From: Elymus sibiricus
Lineage: Eukaryota; Streptophyta; Magnoliopsida; Poales; Poaceae
Length of the DNA: 64,000 nt
Direction: 5' to 3'
Assembly (NCBI GenBank): GCA_039707655.1
Contig: CM077665.1
Span: forward strand, 308,202,486-308,266,485
The translations under genes and the position numbers were made by a program. Within the stretch, counting starts at the first letter, position 1, and each line of letters opens with the position of its first letter. The notes beneath the pieces were generated by a model, which saw nothing but the letters and a program-made list of their open reading frames with translations, did not search any database and had not been told where the DNA came from. Positions 9,326 through 21,146 of the stretch are shown one piece after another.

Positions 9326-10225
9326 GAGGATACCAGTGAGCAGGAATTTCAGAAGGCCACTGACGCCCAATGCATTGATGGGGGTGCATCTTTGCACGCC
9401 TCCCACCGCCAGCTCAAGCGATGGGCACAAGAGATCAATGCCGTGGAGCCAGCGCCAGAGGCCCGGAAACCGCTCAAGTGGTCCCGCACGCCTATCATCT
9501 TTGATGAGGAGGATCACCCTGGTCGCACCACCGCGGTAGGATGCTTGCCATTGTTGGTCTCCCCGACAATTCGCAACCTCAAGGTCACAAAGATGTTAGT
9601 GGATGGCGGGGCCGGGTTGAATCTGATTTCCCCAGCAGTCATCAGCAAGCTTCAGATAGGAGAAGAAGAGCTAGAGGTTACCGGCACGTTTCAAGGAGTT
9701 AACCCCGGCAGGAGCCATCCTAAAGGGGAGGTTACGTTGCCGGTGACGTTTGGGGGAGAACTGAACTACCGGACAGAGAAGGTTGTGTTCGATGTGGTTG
9801 ATCTCCCCCTGCCGTACAATGGGATTCTTGGACGCCCGGCCCTGGCCAAGTTCATGGCAGCTTCCCACTATGCTTATAACACCCTGAAGATGCCTGGGCC
9901 ACTGGGAGTCTTCACTATCCCATCGGATGAGAAGGATGCAATTATCTGCGTGGACAAGATGTACCGGGATGCAGTCGCAGCAGAGGCTGCGGCAGCAACA
10001 GCTCCCGCCAAGGAAAGCAAAGGAAAGAAGAAGGATTGTAGGACCTACGGCAAGGAGTCCGGGAAGCGTGCCCCCTCCGAGTGCACGGCACCCGTTGACG
10101 ACGTGCCGGAGTGTTCCAACAGCAAGAGATCCAAGTTTGCTGCACCCCAAGTGAAGAAGGTCCTGGCAGGGCTGGCTGGCGTTGACGGTACCTTCACCAT
10201 CAGCGCCACCCTCGATGACAATTAG
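9326..10225 (+). pseudogene. Aspartic protease domain of the Tat element
   Basis: Same frame as gag, open from 9326 to a TAG at 10223. The active-site motif VDGGAGLNLI (about 9600) is the plant Gypsy protease form of D-T/S-G. A conserved YNGILGRPALAKFMA stretch (about 9816) forms the flap-to-C-terminal region. This domain would cleave the gag-pol polyprotein. The tail (after about 9990) is Lys/Ala/Ser-rich linker. The terminating TAG fits a mutated CAG, because RT-type sequence continues in the same frame. Confidence 0.88.
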
Positions 10226-11348
10226 GAAAGCGCGCTCGTTGCCTTCCTGCGGGCGAATATCGATGTGTTTACCTGGCAACTATCTGATATCCCCGGTGTT
10301 CCCAGGGAGGTAATCGAGCACCACCTTGCTGTCTGCCCACACGCCCGGCCTGTCAAGCAGAAAGTCCGGAAGCAGGCCTTGGAAAGGCAGCAGTTCATTG
10401 CCGAGGAAATCAAGAAACTGGAGGCAGCTGGTTTGGTCAGAGGAGTACTGCATCCTACATGGTTAGCAAATCCAGTGGTAGTCCGGAAGGCTAATGGGAA
10501 ATGGAGGCTTTGCATTGATTTCACAGATCTCAACAAGGCTTGCCCGAAGGACCCATTTCCCTTGCCGCGCATCGACCAGATTGTGGATTCCACTTCAGGG
10601 TGTGATTTGCTCTCCTTTCTGGACGCGTATTCCGGATATCACCAGATCTTCATGTCCAAAGAAGATGAAGAGAAGACATCGTTCATCACTCCATGTGGTA
10701 CGTACTGCTTTGTCCGCATGCCATTCGGACTAAAGAGTGCCGGGTCCACTTTCGCAAGGGCAGTTCAGATTGGTTTTGAGCCACAGTTACACAGAAACAT
10801 GGATGATATGATGATATCGTGGTCAAAACCAAGGATAAGACCACTCTTATCCAGGATTTGGAGGAGACATTTGCTAATCTGCGCAAGATCAATTTGAAGC
10901 TTAATCCGGAGAAGTGTGTGTTTGGCGTCCCCTCCGGCAAGCTGCTTGGTTTCTTCATGTCCCATCGGGGGATCGAGCTAACCCCGACAAGATCAAAGCC
11001 ATCGAGCAGATCCAGGCACCCAGGACAGTTAAGGATGTGAGGCGCTTGACGGGATGCGTTTCCGCGCTAAGTAGATTCATTTCCAAGTCTGCCGAGCGTG
11101 CCCTGCCGTTCTTTAAAATTTTGAAGAAGGCAGGGCCTATGAAGTGGACCCCGGAAGCAGATGCAGCTCTGCAGGAGTTGAAGGCCTACCTATCGTCTGT
11201 GCCTACCTTGGTTGCACCCAAACCCCAAGAGCCGTTGTTGCTATACTTGGCGGCAACCAACCAAGTGGTCAGTGCGGCCTTGGTAGCACAACGAGAAGTG
11301 GATGAGGCAGAAAGCGGGCAGATAACGGCAGAGTCAGAAAAGGATTAG
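10226..11348 (+). pseudogene. Reverse transcriptase and first RNase H, frameshifted
   Basis: Frame 2 continues with the RT signature (CIDFTDLNKACPKDPFPLPR, LDAYSGYHQI, then MPFGLKSAGSTF). At about 10800 a short deletion changes the catalytic YVDD box: the surviving text gives YDD followed by IVVKTKD in another frame, so a residue and the frame are lost. A second one-base loss near 10980 (before ANPDKIKA) shifts to frame 0, where the connection domain (VRRLTGCVSALSRFI) and the start of RNase H (EPLLLYLAATNQVVSAALV) follow. A TAG at 11346 precedes the rest. The polymerase cannot be active. Confidence 0.9.
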
Positions 11349-13604
11349 AACAGTAATGAGCACGGCAACAAGAGCAACCCCAAGGACGCGGCAAGGAAGA
11401 AAGTGGTGCAGCGCCCAGTGTACTTCGTCAGCTCTTTGTTACAGGGGGCTAGATCGAGGTACTCTGGCGTGCAAAAGTTGATCTTTGGTCTCATTATGGC
11501 CTCAAGGAAACTGCGCCACTACTTCCAAGCCCATGAGATCACGGTTGTCACTCGTTTTCCGTTGCAAAGGATACTCCAAAACCCTGAGGCTACCGGCAGA
11601 ATGGTGGAGTGGGCTTTGGAGTTATCCAGCTTTGGTTTGAAGTTTGAGAGCACATCAACTATTCAGAGCAGGGCGCTGGCAGAGTTTATTGCAGAATGGA
11701 CGCCAACCCCTGATGAGGAAGTGACAGAGACAGCTATACCCGGCAAGGAATCACCCCAAGAATGGATTATGTATTTTGATGGTGCTTTTTCCCTACAAGG
11801 TGCAGGGGCTGGCGTGCTTCTTGTTGGCCCCTCCGGGGAGCACTTGAAGTACGTCGTCCAAATGCACTTTGCCCGGGAAGAAGCCACCAACAATACAACT
11901 GAGTATGAAGGGCTCCTTATCGGGCTCAGAATTGCAGCAGAGTTGGGAATCAAGAAGCTGATCATACGAGGAGATTCACAGCTTGTGGTGAGACAAGTCA
12001 ACAAGGATTATCAAAGCCCATTGATGGAAGCATACATCGAGGAGGTGAGGAGATTGGAGGAGCACTTTGACGGGTTGCAAACAGAGCACGTACCCTGTGC
12101 GGAAAACAGCGTAGCTGATCACCAGTCAAAGTGTGCTGCGCAGAAGCTTCATGTGGAACCAGGAACTTTTGTTCTCCGTCTCTCTCAGCCCTCCGTATCA
12201 CCAGCCACAATGGCCCGGAAAAGGAGAAAGTTGGACTACGGTAAGCCTCTCCCGGTCGAGCCGTCCGCTCCCGGCAGAGACCCTGCCGGAAACAACTCCT
12301 CACAGCCTGCTGGACCACCCCCTCCAGCCGAGCCCATGGACCCTGCGAACGAGGCTAGTGCTCCCGCAGCAGAGGAGGTGCTGCTAGTCCTCGTTGCCGA
12401 GCCCCAGGCTCCAACTTGGGCATGGCACATCGTCCGCTTCCTCCAAACCGGAGAACTTCCCGGCGACCAAGATGAAGCTGAGAAAGTCTCCCGGAGGGCT
12501 AGTATGTATCAGTTTGTTGATGACACTCTATACAGAAGGAGGCCCAACGGTGTGAAATTGAAGTGTGTCTGCCGGGAGGATGGAAAGGAACTGCTAGCTG
12601 AGATTCACAGAGGAATGTGCGGCTCACACATTGGATCAAGGGCATTAGTTGGGAAAGCATTCCGGAAAGGATCCTATTGGCCCACAGCCCTCCAAGATGC
12701 GGTCGAGCTCGTCACGACATGTGAAGCCTGCCAGTTCCATTCCAAGAGAATACACCTGCCTGCCCAAGCCCTTCAGACAATCCCTCTATCATGGCCATTT
12801 TCGGTCTGGGAGCTCGATATCCTCGGCCCCTTCCCCCGAGCAATCGGGGGCTTTGAATTCTTGTTCGTCGCCATCGACAAGTTTACAAAGTGGCCGGAAG
12901 TGACTGCCGTGAGAAAGGTGACTGCTCAGTCAGCTATCAAGTTCTTGAAAGAATTGGTGTGTCGTTTTGGAGTTCTGGCAAGGATCATCACCGACAACGG
13001 CACCCAATTCACGAGCCACGCCTTCAAGCAATATGTTCGTACCCTCGGATGCAAGATCTCATTCACCTCTATGGCACACCCCCGGAGCAATGGACAAGCT
13101 GAGAGGGCGAACGCTGAAGTGCTACATGGACTCAAGACAAGAACTTTCGATATGCTGCAGAAGCACGGCAGGCGGTGGATCGAGGAGCTGCCGGTAGTTT
13201 TCTGGTCCCTCAGAACGACACCTAACCGAGCTACCGGGCAGACTCCCTTCTCCCTGGTCTACGGGGCAGAAGCAGTTATCCCCACGGAACTCATTTACGG
13301 GTCCCCTCGAGTGCTTGCCTACGATGAAGTAGCGCAAGATCAGCACCGGCGTGACGACGCTATGCTACTCGAGGAGAACCGTCTCCGGGCTGCTACGCGT
13401 GCTGCACACTACCAGCAAGCCCTGCGTCGCTATCACAGCCGCAGGGTTCATGCCTGGTGTTTTGAGGAAGGTGACCTTGTCCTTAGGCGTGTTCAGTCCG
13501 CCAAGGGTACAAACAAGCTGTCACCGAAGTGGGAAGGCCCTTACCGGGTGGTACGAGTCACCAGACCCGGCGCAGTCCGTCTGGAGACCGGAGATGGCAC
13601 TTAG
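11349..13604 (+). pseudogene. RNase H tail, second (Tat-type) RNase H and integrase; long open frame
   Basis: One open frame of about 750 codons, with no ATG start of its own. First comes the end of RNase H (RPVYFVSSLLQGARSRY, ASRKLRHYF). A second RNase H-like domain follows (about 11765-12130) with MYFDGA, NTTEYEGLLIGL, IRGDSQLV and a SVADH motif in place of VADALS. A Pro/Ala linker (12180-12420) leads to integrase. Integrase has the zinc motif (H-x-H around 12605 and CEACQ at 12721) and the core acids D (ELDILGPF), D (ITDNGTQF) and E (NGQAERANAE). It ends with a GPYRVV chromodomain-like tail. The catalytic acids are all present, so this half decayed less than RT. It depends on upstream frames that are broken. 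Confidence 0.92.
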
Positions 13605-15438
13605 TTGCAAAACTCATGGAATATTGAGCATCTCCTCAAGTACTACCCGTAAGGCGCGAGGCTGTCGGGCACTGCCCGGTAGCCACCCTTTTGTACAGGC
13701 CTTGCCTCAGCTGCATGTAACCCCTTGTACAAAGCCGGGGCGATGACCCCGTGCAAGAGAAAATAAAGAAGCGTTGTAGGGGGGCCCCCAACTAAGATTG
13801 CATGCATGCATGAGCACACCAAGATCACCGCATAAGCATCTCATGAGCATTTGCATATGCATATAGATAGGATCGCATCCTGCATTCATTCTCATCTACA
13901 TGGAGTTGCAGGTTCCTGCCGTGAACTTGGCTTCGACAAGGGACGAGAAGATTGCACGGCACAGCGATCCCCGGCAAGCCAAACAGATAAGTTTTACCTC
14001 TTGTCCATTAGTGTTCTGTAAAGCTATAACTTTGCATGAGAAAACCTCGCCTCTCTTTTGAAACTTAGGTGCTCCCATCCGTGACTCGAATGTTGTTTCA
14101 GTCAGGATGGTCGCAGTGGCCTTTAGTAAAAAGGAGCTGGCGGGGAGCTGGCCCCTCTGTCTGTCCCCTAGCAGACATAGCTCTCCGGCAGACAAAGAGG
14201 GTGCCGGCAGGATATCCTACCGGGGAAAACTCGTTTATTTTCATTAAAGAGGCACTCCACCTCTGCATGGACATACACATGCACGGGTTCCCGGCAAGGT
14301 TCATCTTTTTCATTCATATGCTAATACAAGTACAAGCATTACAGAACACAAAGATGGACTCCAGAGATTACATTTATTTGAATTAAAATTTGGCGATTGC
14401 CTACAAGTTTAAGATTGAAAAAAGATAAGTACCCTATAACCCCTCTTTTCCTTTCTCTGCTCCTCCTCCCCAGGATATTGAGACAAGAGGGAAAGGAGAA
14501 TAAAAGGAGCACTTAGGAGAGGGCGGTGTTGAAGGGGCCGGCGGAGCGGTCATCCGCCGCGGTCCGCAGGTGGCGTGCACTCAGGAGCTGCGCAAGGTGA
14601 CGAGCAAGCCCCGTCGCCCCTCCCAAACAAAAAAGGGGGAGAGAAGAGGGAAGGGGTAGAAACGGTAGCGGCATCGCCCACAACCGGCATGCAACGCTAC
14701 CGTCGCTTCGGCGGACAGGAAGGCACGCCTCTCGTCGACAACAACCCCAAGACTTCCGGGAGGGGCAATGCTGGGATTACCAACGATCTCCAGCCCCGCC
14801 TCCCGGCCGAACCTCGAAGAGACCAAGAGATTCGCCACGCCAAGGACCAGGCTCACTCCCCGAGCGTCAGCACCAGCATGGGGCAACAATAGCCCCAAGC
14901 AGGAGCCCGGGGGCTGGCCCCAGGCTCTTCTCTTCGGCATCGCCAGCGGAAGCAGAGAACAAAGGAAGAAGAGGGGGAGTGCAAAGATGGATGACTCCAC
15001 CCTCCTCCGCCCCTCCCTTTTAGAGGCCGGGCAGGGAAGGGCAGCTGCTCCATCAATGGGCGACCACCGCCCTCCTCCGCCAATTCAACGCGGGCGGACC
15101 CTCACCAAGATGCTCTCCCGCACCACGCGCCTCCGTTACCTACCCCGCGCGATGCATGCAGCATACGTGGCCAAGGATAAGGGCGCGCTACGGGAAGAGT
15201 AAATTGGCAGTTTCTACCCAGTGCGTTAAAGTCATTCACGGGCCATCACTGGAGCGGCCCCACCACTATTGGCTTTACACCACTCGCGGGGAAACCGGAA
15301 ACTGGCCCGAAATCAAGGCTAATGAAGCAGCAACGGAAACCTCAAGGGGCCAACCCCTTCAGCAACCCTGCCTGTGCACTTATTGGGCCCTACCCCGACG
15401 ACGCCCAGCAGCGCGTTCGGGGCAGGCCCGGGGACTTC
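13605..15438 (+). other. 3' untranslated region of the Tat element
   Basis: 1.8 kb between integrase and the 3' LTR. Recurrent GCCGGGGA/CCGGCAAG text, a block with GCATGCATGCATGAGC at about 13800, and GC-rich sequence at 14520-15200. A minus-strand open frame (14581-15000) begins with a hydrophobic stretch but shows no recognisable domain, so I do not call it. The region just before the LTR (GGCCCGGGGACTTC, 15425-15438) is the likely polypurine tract. Confidence 0.7.
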
Positions 15439-16358
15439 TGTCGGTGCAACAAACCCTGGGTCCGTTGCCCAGACTGTGCACATGCACAAGAACAAGATTG
15501 AAGCGCCAGCTTAAGTCAGAGTACAAGGAACCAAGAGATTTAAGAACCAACATGTAGTTCAGAGGGACCAAGACCAAGCCAGAGGAGCAATATATCGGCA
15601 AGAGAAGGGCCCCCCTTTGTCGGGCAGGCGAGCCCGGCAAGGGGCGAGGCCACCACCAGAAACAGGCAACCAAGGCACCCCGGCAAGGTCTGCCGGGGCT
15701 CGCGGGGGCAGAACCACCCCACCAACCACTCAAGCACGACCCACGTCGTCAATCAGTGCGGTGTCAAGCCGCAAGGTGATTAAGTGGCAGCCATTCGCCA
15801 CATGGCAGCCATTTCCTACAGAAGAAACCCACAGATGACACCCGTCCTGCGACGTGTCAAGAGAACAGACGCAGAGCTGGCAAGATAGCCCGGCAAGCCT
15901 TGCCGGCCAACCAGTGATGTGACACTAAGCGGTGCATTTAATGCACCCTGTCAGCCCGCAGAGTTAGGTATGATAGCACTGTTTGCTATCATATCAGTGG
16001 ATAATGACTATTTTGCCATTATGATGACCCCTTGATCTATAAAAGGAGGCCCATGGCACCCGTAGGAAGGGTGGGAAAGCTGACGAACCCACACCCCCAT
16101 ACGCGCGTAGTCGCCGCTGCCCTACGGCAACCCCTGCCGGGCAAGTGTACTGCGTTTCACCATCCCCATTCCACCATCAATCCACTAAAGCAGGAGTAGG
16201 GTCTTATGCCTCGCGGCGGCCCGAACCTGGGTAAATTGCTTGTGTGCTCTCTGTCGTGCTGCCGTGCGCTGGTCTGCTCTTTGCGCAACGCGACATCCCC
16301 CTGCCGAACCAGCAAGGGGTCTCCTGGTCCCATAGGTGGCCGTGGATATCCCGCGACA
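15439..16358 (+). repeat. 3' LTR of the Tat-lineage element
   Basis: 920 bp, starts TGTCGG after a purine-rich tract and ends GCGACA. About 97% identical by eye to 1450-2371. The TATA box is conserved at 16038-16045. Directly followed by the CCCCC duplication. Confidence 0.95.
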
Positions 16359-16363
16359 CCCCC
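16359..16363 (+). other. Target-site duplication CCCCC, right copy
   Basis: Matches 1445-1449 on the other side of the Tat element. Confidence 0.8.
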
Positions 16364-17623
16364 AACCTTGTGGGCCCCTCGGTGACCCCCTGACCTAGAT
16401 CTTCCTCCTATATATACTCTTATACCACAAAAACTTCCAGGGGAGCCACGAAACCACTTTTCCACCGCCGCAACCTTCTGTACCCGTCAGATCCCATCTT
16501 GGGGCCTTTTTCGGCATCCTGCCGGAGGGGGAATCGATCACGGAGGGCTTCTACATCAACACCATTGCCTCTCCGATGAAGCGTGATTAGTTTACCACAG
16601 ACCTACGGGTCCATAGCTAGTAGCTAGATGGCTTCTTCTCTCTCTTTGATTCTCAATACAAAGTTGTCCTCGATGTTCTTGGAGATCTATTCGATGTAAT
16701 ACTCTTTTGCGGTGTGTTTGCTGAGATCCGATGAATTGTCAGCTTATCTATGAATATTATTTGAATCTTCTTTGAATTCTTTTATGCATGATTTGATATC
16801 TTTACAAGTCTCTTCGAACTATCGATTTGGTTTGGCCCACTAGATTGGTTTTTCTTGCAATGGGAGAAGTGTTTAGCTTTGGGTTCAATCTTGCGGTGCT
16901 CGATCCTAGTGATAGAAGGGGAACCGGCACGTATTGTATTGTTGCCATCGAGGATAAAAAGATGGGGTTTTCATCATATTGCTTGAGTTAATTCCTCTAC
17001 ATCATGTCATCTTTCTTAAGGCCTTACTCCGTTCTTTATGAACTTAATACTCTAGATGCATGCTGGATAGCGGTCGATGTGTGGAGTAATAGTAGTAGAT
17101 GCAGAATCGTTTCAGTCTACTTGAAACGGACGTGATGCCTATGTTCATGATCATTGCCTTAGATATCGTCATAACTTTGCGCTTTTCTATCAATTGCTCG
17201 GCAGTAATTTGTTCACCCACCGTAATATTTTCTATCTTGAGAGAAGCCTCTAGTGAAACCTATGGCCCCCGGGTCTATTTTCCATCATATAAGTTTCCGA
17301 TCTACAATTCTAGTTTCCGATTTACTTTCTTTTGCAATCTTTTACTTTCCGTTCCATAAACCAAAAATACCAAAAATATTACTATACCGTTTATCCATCT
17401 CTATCAGATCTCATGTTGCAAATAACCATGAAGGGATTGACAACCCCTTTATCGCGTTGGGTGCAAGGTTGGTGTTTGTTTATGCAGGTATTCGGTGGCT
17501 TGCGCGTTGTCTCCTACTGGATTGATACCTTGGTTCTCAAAACTGAGGGAAATACTTACGCTACTTTGCTGCATCACCCTTTCCTCTTCAAGGGAAAAAC
17601 CAATGCAAGCTCAAGAGGTAGCA
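16364..17623 (+). repeat. 3' LTR of Athila-type element 1, second part
   Basis: Continues the LTR cut at 1449. It contains a TATATATACTC TATA box near 16411, GCCGGAGGGGGAATCGATCACGG text, and the conserved ACCTACGGGTCCATAGCTAG block seen in the other Athila-type LTRs at 34.2 kb, 44.5 kb and 55.7 kb. It ends AAGAGGTAGCA at 17623; TCGCC (17624-17628) is the likely duplicated site whose partner is outside the window. Total LTR length is about 1.59 kb. Confidence 0.85.
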
Positions 17624-18330
17624 TCGCCGCCGAGGGAGCGACGCCGTGGAGGAAGTGGCCGGTGCTGCCGCCGTAGATAGAGCCGCGCCATGTCGGCTCG
17701 GGACCGAGCGCCGACAGCACTGTGAGATTGAATCAGTAAGAAAATGCAGCGATTAGTGTAGAACCTCTTTGGTGGCGCCGATTAGGCCTCAGCTTCATCC
17801 GAGGAATCGGTGATGATGCTGCTCTTTCGGTGGTGCAGGTGAAGACGGCGGTGTGGGAATGGAGGTGGCGCGAAAGACGAGGGGAACGTCGAGGCAGCTC
17901 CTTGGAGGTGGAGGACGGGGTGGCTGAACCGGCGGGACGACGAGATCGACGACGGATCCTCATCCGGTGCGGTGGATGAGGGACGTCGAGGTGTTGCTGT
18001 GGACGACGTCGTCGGTGAAGAGGCTCCGGCTGGGTGGGCGGACGGAGGAGGGTGTGGGGCTTCGCGGGTTTTCGCCGCCTCGGTGTACGAATGGGGGCGG
18101 AGGGGATAGGAGGGGGAACCATGGCTTAGGGATGCACTTGTCCGAAATGTGGGGTAAGTTATGAAAGTAGCCCCACCGATTTGAACTAGGTGGTTCTTTT
18201 GGTTCAGGGGTATCACGGGAATTTCGCGTGTCGGGATTTCACAGGAGGTGGAGTTTTCGCGCGCGTTGTAATTTTGGGATAGCAAGGCGCGGGTTGAGAT
18301 GGAGGGAATTTTAGGAGCACAACAGGACAA
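17624..18330 (-). pseudogene. Truncated gene start or CpG-rich leader, minus strand
   Basis: A GC-rich block reading best on the minus strand: an open frame of 182 codons (18330-17782) with Pro/Ser/Arg-rich text and no recognisable domain. Closer to the LTR there is an ATG at about 17691 with MARLYLRRQHRP, whose frame runs into the LTR at 17623. The look is that of a plant promoter, 5'UTR and first codons cut off by insertion of the Athila-type element. The gene is unidentified; only its 5' end would be left. Confidence 0.35.
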
Positions 18331-18989
18331 AGATATATCTTAAAATTTCGGGATAACAAGCCGCAGGTTGAAATTTCTAGACAAGCCTAACGTGTACTGT
18401 ACCAAATCAATTCGCACATCCCTCGACGAAAAAACAAAAAGAAATCAATTCGCACCACACAAGAGAGTCTAGTCCCGTGTACTGTACCAAATCAATTCGC
18501 ACTACAAATGCCAGTCAAAACTTTGAATCCATGTTATGTTCAATTAAAATATTTCGCTACATGTATAATGCATGCAACCTGCTACTCAAATAAACGTTTT
18601 AGTGCATTCCAAACGTATATACTACTGCTTCAATATGAACTAAATTTGAATTCGTTTCTCTATTTGAATAAGATCTACAATCATGATTGTTGTCAAGTTA
18701 AACCATTTGAATTTGTTTCTCTATTTTAATAAGATCTAAAATCATCATTATTGTCAAGTTAAGCCATCGTTTGTATATTATCTTCACAGCACACCACATG
18801 ATTACTTTCGAGTTAGATATGAACTATGTGTACTATATGAACTCGAACTCGATTTTTCGAATCCACTTTATGTTGATTTCAAATCACAGCACATTTCAAG
18901 CTCTAGCTAGATCTTCATAATCTAAACCATGTCTCATATGTATAATGTGTTTATCTCATAATGTACGGTGCCCCGCCCCCTACGCCTAC
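18331..18989. other. AT-rich noncoding DNA with short direct repeats
   Basis: No gene seen. GTGTACTGTACCAAATCAATTC occurs twice (18389 and 18476 regions). A 61-bp unit (GAATTYGTTTCTCTATTT...) is directly repeated at 18648 and 18709. Confidence 0.6.
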
Positions 18990-19213
18990 AAGTATTTAGA
19001 TGTGAGTTGCAAACGCCACACATTATTACAAATTCAAATAAAATGTGAGATTGTTCGATATATAGTATGGTTTAGATTGTTCGATATTTAGTTGTGAGCT
19101 GCAAACGCCACACATTATCACAAAGTCAAATAAAATGTGAGATTGTTCGATATATAGTATGGTTTAGATTGTTCAATATTTAGCTGTGAGTTGCAAACGC
19201 CACGCATTATCAC
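18990..19213 (+). repeat. 92-bp tandem repeat, about 2.4 copies
   Basis: Unit starts GTGAGTTGCAAACGCCACAC and recurs at 19002, 19094 and 19186, an exact 92-bp period. The unit includes GTGAGATTGTTCGATATATAG. Copies are more than 90% alike by eye. Noncoding. Confidence 0.9.
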
Positions 19214-20640
19214 ATTATGGTATAACATGTCCAAAACCACACCACGCGTATCACCGCTATATTGCATAGGTTTATAACACTATGATCTCTTATTCAAATA
19301 TATGAATCCACTTTCATATCGAATTATGATCTTTGTTAGTCTCTTACACCCACACAATCCTCTAACCTTTGTAGCTAGCACTAACTTTCTCTCGTGCATG
19401 CACACGCCCTCCTCGCCCTCGCCCTCCCTTAGCATTCTATCCATCGCGCACATTCATTTTTTTCTTTAGGTCGTTCTCCCACGGTCTCCACAATCCTTTT
19501 CGACACACACCGATCGATAAACCTCTCCAGCGATGTCTGCCTACCACATACACACGCACTTTCCATCTCCTCCTTTCTGTGTCCATGCCTCGTGTCTCTC
19601 ATACAGTCCCACACACGTGTAAACTCTCGCCCCTCTTTTCATCGATCTCACAATCGCACACTCCTCCCCCTATCTAGCTAGTAGGCCTCTCGCACCACCT
19701 CCTAGATCCATCTCTCTCTCTCTATCCGTCTCTCTGGGCCTTATTTGCCTCTAACAAATGGATGTACACCGACCGATCTCCCGCTATACATATAGCTAGC
19801 TAGGTCGTTTATAACTCGTTTTCCCCACGCGCCGATCGATCTACCTCATTAGTTATGTCTCTCCCTTGCTCCTACACACAACAATTGATCTACCGATCTA
19901 GTTAGGTCTGCTTACCAAACACATGGTCCCCCTTCATGATCCATGCATGCCTCCCGACACATATATCATGCACACGCACACACAGAAACACATCCCCACT
20001 CTTCTTGATAATATTGCAGTTGTACCCTCAGTTTGTCTAGTAGGCCTCTCCCACCATCTCCGAGAAGCAACTCCACCACCCCTCCGACACTCTACCCCCC
20101 TCTCTCTCTCCCCCTCCCTCTCTCTCTCTCCCTCTCTCTCTCTCTCTCTGTCCCAACCTATTTCCCGTCCTTCACTTATGTATGGATGTCGACCGATCTC
20201 CCTCAAGACATATCCGGGTCTCTCCTTCTCAACACATATACGAGTCGATCTACCTCTTTAGTTAGGTCTCTGCCTCCCCCCCACACACACCGATACATCG
20301 AGCGCTCTAGTCATGTCTCCCTACCACACACAAACTTGCCCTGTGCCCTCTGACGTTTCGGTAGGTCAGTCGCCCTATATCTTTGACGTGCACACACACA
20401 ATTTCGATGGCTCTCTTCATCGATCTCGCACCCACACACTTGATCCTCTCTTCGACTCTATCGATATCTATGACCCATCCCTCTCTTCTCGTGGATCGCC
20501 CCCTCTCTATATGATATAGATAGGCCTCTATTTCACACACATTGCATGTGTCAAATTTTTGTTTGAGATATCATCGACACATATTCCCACAAATACATTC
20601 ACGAAATCACCCCCTAACAAAAAACACTCATGAATGCACA
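19214..20640. repeat. Pyrimidine-rich degenerate repeat region with CT microsatellite
   Basis: CT-, CA- and CGATC-rich text in which blocks like CTAGTTAGGTCT, CGATCTACCTC and TAGGCCTCTC recur every 60-150 bp (19680, 19830, 19900, 20035, 20240, 20310, 20520). A (CT)n-rich microsatellite lies at 20097-20150. No gene; open frames here are simple-sequence artefacts. Confidence 0.65.
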
Positions 20641-20905
20641 CGCCATGTCTCTAGGTTTGTATCTCTCTCACACACACCCACGTAGGTGGGCGCATGCACG
20701 AAGAGAAGAGCTGCATGCACGGCGCACGTACTCCCGTCTCTTTCCCAACCACACCCGCGCGGGTACACGATGGTGCTCATTTCTGTACGAAAAGGCAGCC
20801 CACGTGGTAATTTGACACGTGTACTGGTAGTCCAGTTGATGGAGGATCGTGTACCATGGGTGAACAAACAAATTGCGACTTGACGCGTTATTTAAAAAAA
20901 GAGGC
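20640..20905 (+). promoter_or_regulatory. Promoter-like module, copy 1
   Basis: Contains GAAGAGAAGAGCTGCATGCA, CCAACCACACCCG, ACGATGGTGCTCATTTCTGTACGA and GGAGGATCGTGTACCA. The same series recurs at 22140-22380 (copy 2) and partly at 24850-24925 (copy 3). Copies 2 and 3 run into a TATA-like ACTATATAC and a leader with GTCCGTCG, which is why I read it as a duplicated promoter. No gene follows copy 1. Confidence 0.4.
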
Positions 20906-20984
20906 AAACCATGTGGGGCCTACCTTGGAGGCAAGGCTCTATACACTGGAGATGCTCTGTATTACTTTTGATGTGTCCCGTCAA

Positions 20985-21140
20985 CTCGCAGAACGAGGAG
21001 AAGCTTCCTTAGTACGCCCTCTCCCCCGCCCACGGGCGCGGTGGCTCGCAGAGTCGCAGGACGAGGAGAAGCTTGCTTACTACGCCTACGCCCGCACCCT
21101 CGCCCACGCGCACGGTGGCTCGCGGGACGAGGAGAAAATT
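20985..21140 (+). repeat. About 67-bp tandem repeat
   Basis: ACGAGGAGAA recurs at 20993, 21061 and 21127 with GC-rich CGGTGGCTCGC text between. Two full copies and a stub. Confidence 0.75.
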
Positions 21141-21146
21141 TTACTA

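Larger units (their letters stand above)
1450..16358 (+). mobile_element. Complete Tat-lineage Ty3/Gypsy LTR retrotransposon (element with nested CACTA)
   Basis: Two near-identical LTRs (1450-2371 and 15439-16358) begin TGTCGGTGCAAC and end GCGACA. CCCCC flanks both sides. Order inside: primer binding site, gag, aspartic protease, reverse transcriptase, RNase H, a second RNase H-like domain, integrase, and 1.8 kb of 3' untranslated DNA. The extra RNase H between RT-RH and integrase is a hallmark of the Tat lineage. A CACTA element (2649-7450) splits gag. By eye I count about 28 substitutions between the roughly 920-bp LTRs, about 3%, which suggests insertion around a million years ago at usual grass LTR rates. 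Internal stops and frameshifts show it is not autonomous now. Family name not assigned. Confidence 0.93.

Noticed and set aside
14581..15000. Minus-strand 139-codon frame with a signal-peptide-like start in the Tat 3' region
   Set aside because: No known domain and poor composition. It could be an antisense ORF like the one in Tat 2, but I cannot support it from this copy.
19923..20353. Several open frames in CT/CA-rich DNA
   Set aside because: Simple-sequence frames made of Ser/Leu/Pro or Arg/Glu repeats on opposite strands.
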